Part shown: one piece after another, positions 60,683 through 64,000 of the stretch
How the letters are laid out: each line of letters starts with the position of its first letter
Numbering within the stretch: position 1 is the first letter of the stretch
Source of the DNA: JAPULR01 sp965238215
GTDB taxonomy: Bacteria; Chloroflexota; Dehalococcoidia; Lucifugimonadales; GCA-2712585
NCBI GenBank assembly: GCA_965238215.1
Contig: OZ250180.1
Coordinates: forward strand, 1,674,001 to 1,738,000
Length of the DNA stretch: 64,000 nt
Reading direction: 5' to 3'
Made by a program: the position numbers and the translations under genes
Notes under the pieces: generated by a model
Databases searched by the model: none
The model's input: only the letters and a program-made list of their open reading frames with translations
What the model was told of the DNA's origin: nothing

Positions 60683-61859
60683 CCACCGCCCGTCTCGGCG
60701 GCAGACGCAGCGCCACCGGCTTCACCACTCCCTCGGCGGCCAGAGCGATGAACACCGTTCCCACTGCTTTGCCCTCCTGCTCCGATGGCCCCGCGACACC
60801 CGTCACTCCTACGCCAAGGTCCGCCCCCAGTCGCCGACGCGCCGCCTTCGCCATAGCCTCAGCCGTCTCTGCGCTGATGGCTCCGTGGTCGCGAATCACC
60901 TCCGACGGCACCCCGTTGGCGATCTTCGCCTCGTTGCTGTAGGACACTATGCCGCCCCGAAAGTAGGCGGAACTCCCCGGCACGTCCGTTATCGTGCTGG
61001 CCATCAGCCCGCCCGTGCACGACTCCATAGTCGCCACGGTTAGCCCAGCCTCCGAAAGCGCTTCGGCCAACGCTCCCTCTGGCGTGTCGTCGTCGAATCC
61101 CCAAACGTGAGGCCCCATGATCTCGAGGATTCCAGACTCCACTGGCTCCATAAGCGCCCGTGCTTCCTCTTCGGAAGCTCCCCGGCCGATTATCCGCAGG
61201 TGGATCCCGTCGTGCTTGGCGTAGATGCCCAGATACGGGTTTTCCGACTCTGCGAAGCGGGCCACGCGCTCCGCCACGTCGGCCTCTGCCAGGTCGGTGG
61301 TCTTGATGTTGCGCGTAATTATCACCTGCCCCCGCACCTTGCCACCCAGCTTAGGCGCAACCTGGTTCTGCCACATGTTATACATCTCCCCCGGAGGGCC
61401 GGGCATGGCGACGATGATTTTTCCCTTCCGTTCCACCCACCAGCCCGGGGCCGTGCCCTGGTTGTTGGGTATGGTCACGGCGGAAGGTATCAGTGTCGCT
61501 TGCTTCGTGTTGCGCGGCGGCATGTCCGCGCCCCGGTAGCGAAACCAGGCTTTCAGATCCTCCAGTAGCCCGGTGTCAACCTGCATCTCCTCACCGAGGG
61601 CCGACGAAATTGCCTCCCGGGTCAGGTCGTCCTGTGTGGGTCCCAACCCGCCCGTGGAAAACACCACGTCGGAGCGTTCCAGCGCGGCAGCGAAAGCCCC
61701 CGCCAGAAGCCGTAGGTCGTCTCCCACTTGGGACATTCGCTGTATAGTGATGCCGAGGGCCGGCGCGTGGGCGGCAATGTACGCCGAGTTGGTGTCCGTA
61801 AGCTCCCCCATGAGAAGCTCGGTGCCGATGGAGAGTATCTCCCCCTTGACCGTTTCCAT
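60606..61859 (-). CDS. cinA: CinA-family competence/damage protein
   Basis: 417 residues from ATG 61859 (longer frame to 61883 possible). The N-terminal molybdopterin-binding-like domain (EILSIGTELLMGELTDTNSA, TGGLGPTQDDLTREAIS, AMPGPPGEMYNMW) acts as an ADP-ribose pyrophosphatase in studied members; the C-terminal CinA domain (LTVATMESCTGGLMASTITD, SSAYFRGGIVSYSNEAKIAN, GVTGVAGPSEQEGKAVGTVF) is a nicotinamide-mononucleotide deamidase. Its 3' end overlaps the GIY-YIG gene by 77 bases tail to tail. Confidence 0.94.
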   Translation of the reverse strand: METVKGEILSIGTELLMGELTDTNSAYIAAHAPALGITIQRMSQVGDDLRLLAGAFAAALERSDVVFSTGGLGPTQDDLTREAISSALGEEMQVDTGLLEDLKAWFRYRGADMPPRNTKQATLIPSAVTIPNNQGTAPGWWVERKGKIIVAMPGPPGEMYNMWQNQVAPKLGGKVRGQVIITRNIKTTDLAEADVAERVARFAESENPYLGIYAKHDGIHLRIIGRGASEEEARALMEPVESGILEIMGPHVWGFDDDTPEGALAEALSEAGLTVATMESCTGGLMASTITDVPGSSAYFRGGIVSYSNEAKIANGVPSEVIRDHGAISAETAEAMAKAARRRLGADLGVGVTGVAGPSEQEGKAVGTVFIALAAEGVVKPVALRLPPRRAVVKYRSVTTALVELTRLVQELEKVGG

Positions 61860-61903
61860 GCTACAGGCCCGGGCTAGCGGCATACCGCCGCTGCTTCCGT
61901 TGC

Positions 61904-62464
61904 CTAGCCCTCCTCGACTGGATAGGGAGGCTCCGTAAGCAGCCGTTCCAGCACGTCCACCCAGGAGGAATGTACGATGTACAAGTTGTCATTGGGGTCC
62001 TCCACCGAAATGTAGTAGCTGTCCTCTGTGGGAGTCAGGTCGCCGATATTCATCACAACCCTTTGCCCGTTGGCGGTGGTTGTGGTGATCACAGTGCGTG
62101 CCGGATCCAGGCCGTAGGAGGCCCTGTCTCCCAGCTGCTCTCTATCCTCCCCCGTCTTTATCAGATTGGTGGCAGCAGCCGGACGGTTCAGAAGTGAAGG
62201 AATGCCGCCCCATCTGCCGATGTCCACCTCCACGTTTTCGCCGCTCTCCTCGTCTTTAATGAACCAGGTATTCTCCACTTTTTCGAAGGCAATCTGGTCT
62301 TCGCCTGTGCTTATGACCACGTGGACGATATCTTGGATCCGGTACAAATAAGGGTCGGGCCCTCTAGACGGATCCTCAGGAACGCGAAGAATCTGGGTAA
62401 CGGCCACAAGCCCTCCAATCAGGATGAGAAGGACAACCAGTACGATGGTAAATCTAACGCGCAT
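61904..62464 (-). CDS. DUF4340 protein, copy 1
   Basis: 186 residues. N-terminal membrane anchor (FTIVLVVLLILIGGLVAVTQ) then an extracytoplasmic DUF4340 domain (FEKVENTWFIKDEESGENVE, GRWGGIPSLLN, YGLDPARTVITTTTANGQRV). DUF4340 proteins accompany GldG-like ABC transporter auxiliaries. About 80% identical to copy 2 upstream, with the same leader (TTTCCAGGAG and TGACCTATG). The cinA start lies 45 bases downstream. Confidence 0.85.
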   Translation of the reverse strand: MRVRFTIVLVVLLILIGGLVAVTQILRVPEDPSRGPDPYLYRIQDIVHVVISTGEDQIAFEKVENTWFIKDEESGENVEVDIGRWGGIPSLLNRPAAATNLIKTGEDREQLGDRASYGLDPARTVITTTTANGQRVVMNIGDLTPTEDSYYISVEDPNDNLYIVHSSWVDVLERLLTEPPYPVEEG

Positions 62465-62495
62465 AGGTCAGTTAGGCTCCTGGAAATAAACACGT

Positions 62496-62650
62496 CCTTC
62501 GCCATAGCCTCCGTCGTCTCAGGACTGATGGCCCCGTGGTCGTGAATCACCTCAGCAGGCACCCCGTTGGCGATCTTCGCCTCGTTGCTGTAGGATACTA
62601 TGCCTCCTCGAAAGTAGGCGGAACTTCCCGCACGTCCGTTATCGGGCTAG
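62496..62650 (-). pseudogene. Remnant of a second cinA copy
   Basis: About 155 bases closely matching cinA 60845-61000, encoding SSAYFRGGIVSYSNEAKIAN then GVPAEVIHDHGAISPETTEA before losing similarity. It lies between the two DUF4340 genes, where a tandem duplication of [DUF4340-cinA] would have left the extra cinA. The rest of that copy is deleted. Confidence 0.85.
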
Positions 62651-62681
62651 CGACGCAACCGACGCCGCTTCCGTTGCCCGC

Positions 62682-63242
62682 CTAGCCCTCCTCGACCGGA
62701 TAGGGAGGCTCATTAAGCAGCCGTTCCAGCACGTCCACCCAGGAGTTATGCACTATGTACAGGTTGTCCCTGGGATCCTCCACCGACACGTAGTAGCCGT
62801 CCTCCGTAGGAGTTAGGTCGCCGAGATTCACCACAAACACCTGCCCGTTTTCGGAAGTTACGGTGATGACGGTGCGGACCGGGTCCAGGCCGTAGGAGGC
62901 CCTATCTCCCAGCTGCTCCCTATCCTCCGCCGTCTTCATCAGGTTGGTGGCAGCGGCCGGGCCGTTCAGAAGGGAAGGAATGCCGCCCCATCTGCCGATG
63001 TCCACCTCAACGTCTTCGCCACCCTCCTCGTCCTTAATGAACCAGGTATCCCCCATCTTTTCGAAGGTAATGATGTCTTCGTCCCGGCTTATAACCACGT
63101 GGGCAACGTCTTGGGTCCGGTACAACCGGTCGGGTCGGTCGCCACCCGGCCCATTGGGACCTCGAAGGAGCTGGGTAACGCCCACCAGCCCTCCAATCAG
63201 GATGAGAAGGACCACCAATACGATGGTAAATCTAGCGCTCAT
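62682..63242 (-). CDS. DUF4340 protein, copy 2
   Basis: 186 residues, paralogue of copy 1 with the same anchor (FTIVLVVLLILIGGLVGVTQ) and domain (FEKMGDTWFIKDEEGGEDVE, YGLDPVRTVITVTSENGQVF). It directly follows the GldG-like gene on the same strand (41 bases), the usual pairing, so this is probably the original location and copy 1 the derived one. Confidence 0.85.
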   Translation of the reverse strand: MSARFTIVLVVLLILIGGLVGVTQLLRGPNGPGGDRPDRLYRTQDVAHVVISRDEDIITFEKMGDTWFIKDEEGGEDVEVDIGRWGGIPSLLNGPAAATNLMKTAEDREQLGDRASYGLDPVRTVITVTSENGQVFVVNLGDLTPTEDGYYVSVEDPRDNLYIVHNSWVDVLERLLNEPPYPVEEG

Positions 63243-63282
63243 AGGTCAGCAAATCTCCTGGAAATAACCGCTCCTTTGGACA

Positions 63283-64000
63283 TTATCGGCGTGTCCACCA
63301 CACGAATATCCCCGCCATCGCCATGAGGATCGGCAGCAGGAACCAGCTCGTGTAGCGAATTACGTTGAACTCGTTGGGAGTGGCCAGCAGCTTGGGCCGT
63401 GACTGCAGCCGGGGTCGTATGTTGATGAGCGAAACGTCCCCGACCAGGAAGTTTGCCGAGTTCAGGAACAGGTCTCCGTTGCCGGCGCTGTCGAAATGCT
63501 CGTTGCTGGCGAAGTCCGAGTCCCCGATAACTACGAGGGAAGCCTTGTCCAGGTCTTCTCGGTTGGCGGGGATCTCTTCCCCTATGGCGCCCTTCGTTCC
63601 ATAGGCGTTTGCCAATACCACTATGAACAAGGGGCCCCTTGTGTCTATGTCCTCATCCGGGTCGGTCCTGTTAGCATCCTCAATCAGCCAGCTATTACTC
63701 GAGGTCGCAGCCAACACGGTAAATTCAACCAGAGGAATCTCCTGACCCTCTATTTGAACACTAGGTATTTCCTCGGCGGCTGTTATGCTGGTAACCCCCG
63801 GGAAAAAGGTCCTGCCTAACGCTTGGGTCAGGGGGACATCGGGGTTGTATTGGCTGATGAAGGGTGTTCTCTCTTCCCCGATGAATTCTTCCTGGTCGAT
63901 GATGTTGCCCTGGCCAAGAGAGAGGCCCCACTTCTCCAGGAACGCTCGGAAGCTGGTCGGCGTTTCGGGGTCCAGGAGCAGCAGCATCCGGCCCCCGTCT
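63283..64000 (-). CDS. GldG-like ABC-transporter auxiliary protein (5' part beyond window)
   Basis: C-terminal ~239 residues; the frame remains open at base 64000 (DGGRMLLLLDPETPTSFRAF), so the N-terminus is missing. KASLVVIGDSDFASNEHFDS, FLNSANFLVGDVSLINIRPR and the final membrane helix (YTSWFLLPILMAMAGIFVWW) fit the GldG/ABC_transp_aux family, which works with an ABC permease and ATPase expected to the right. It pairs with the DUF4340 gene. Confidence 0.85.
   Translation of the reverse strand, partial: DGGRMLLLLDPETPTSFRAFLEKWGLSLGQGNIIDQEEFIGEERTPFISQYNPDVPLTQALGRTFFPGVTSITAAEEIPSVQIEGQEIPLVEFTVLAATSSNSWLIEDANRTDPDEDIDTRGPLFIVVLANAYGTKGAIGEEIPANREDLDKASLVVIGDSDFASNEHFDSAGNGDLFLNSANFLVGDVSLINIRPRLQSRPKLLATPNEFNVIRYTSWFLLPILMAMAGIFVWWTRR

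Overview
The window looks like a bacterial chromosome segment from a Chloroflexota lineage, probably Dehalococcoidia or SAR202-like. This rests on gene content only: an 11-subunit complex I without nuoEFG, a tandem two-domain ThyX-like protein, an F420-type LLM oxidoreductase, an Excalibur lipoprotein with Pro/Thr repeats, a MoxR/VWA pair, and many GTG/TTG starts. It is an inference, not a placement. Housekeeping genes are G+C-rich; accessory genes are visibly more A+T-rich.

Layout. 1-7,556 is mostly core: dnaB (cut by the left edge) and rplI, a secreted protein, an amidohydrolase, a methyltransferase/AlkB pair, and comM. 7,557-23,720 is a 16-kb accessory region built behind comM. It holds three further partial copies of the comM 3' coding end plus degraded copies of its downstream tail, all in the same orientation, with cargo between them: an SMC-like ATPase with a small partner, an IS1380 remnant, an NCS2 permease with a C-terminal regulatory domain, a nucleotide/DNA-base-modification cluster (MazG-like, HMUDK_hel-like, broken dCTP-deaminase-like), a MerT-like protein, a broken Yip1 gene, an LLM oxidoreductase and a large DNA methyltransferase. 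This reads as serial insertion at the 3' end of comM, with older copies more decayed.

23,790-33,754 is core metabolism and repair: a DUF6027 protein, mutM, an Excalibur lipoprotein, glycerate kinase, an M20 amidohydrolase, a 37-residue zinc ribbon, hicAB with a clear promoter and two matching operators, a ThyX-like protein, and dihydrolipoamide acyltransferase/dehydrogenase. 34,190-37,221 is a second accessory patch with a BglII-like restriction-modification pair and two tandem paralogous small genes.

37,418-47,685 is nuoABCDHIJKLMN with a HicB-like gene between nuoC and nuoD. 47,686-49,591 holds a truncated PIN gene, a DUF5678-like protein and a retropepsin-like protease. 49,819-58,863 is core again: a TIGR00725 protein, enolase, HEPN, coaE, MoxR ATPase, NUDIX, VWA protein and a cytidylate-kinase-like protein. 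The right end has an unusual protein with three tandem GIY-YIG-like modules, cinA, two tandem DUF4340 genes separated by a cinA remnant, and a GldG-like gene running off the edge. No rRNA, tRNA, CRISPR array or integrase gene was recognised.
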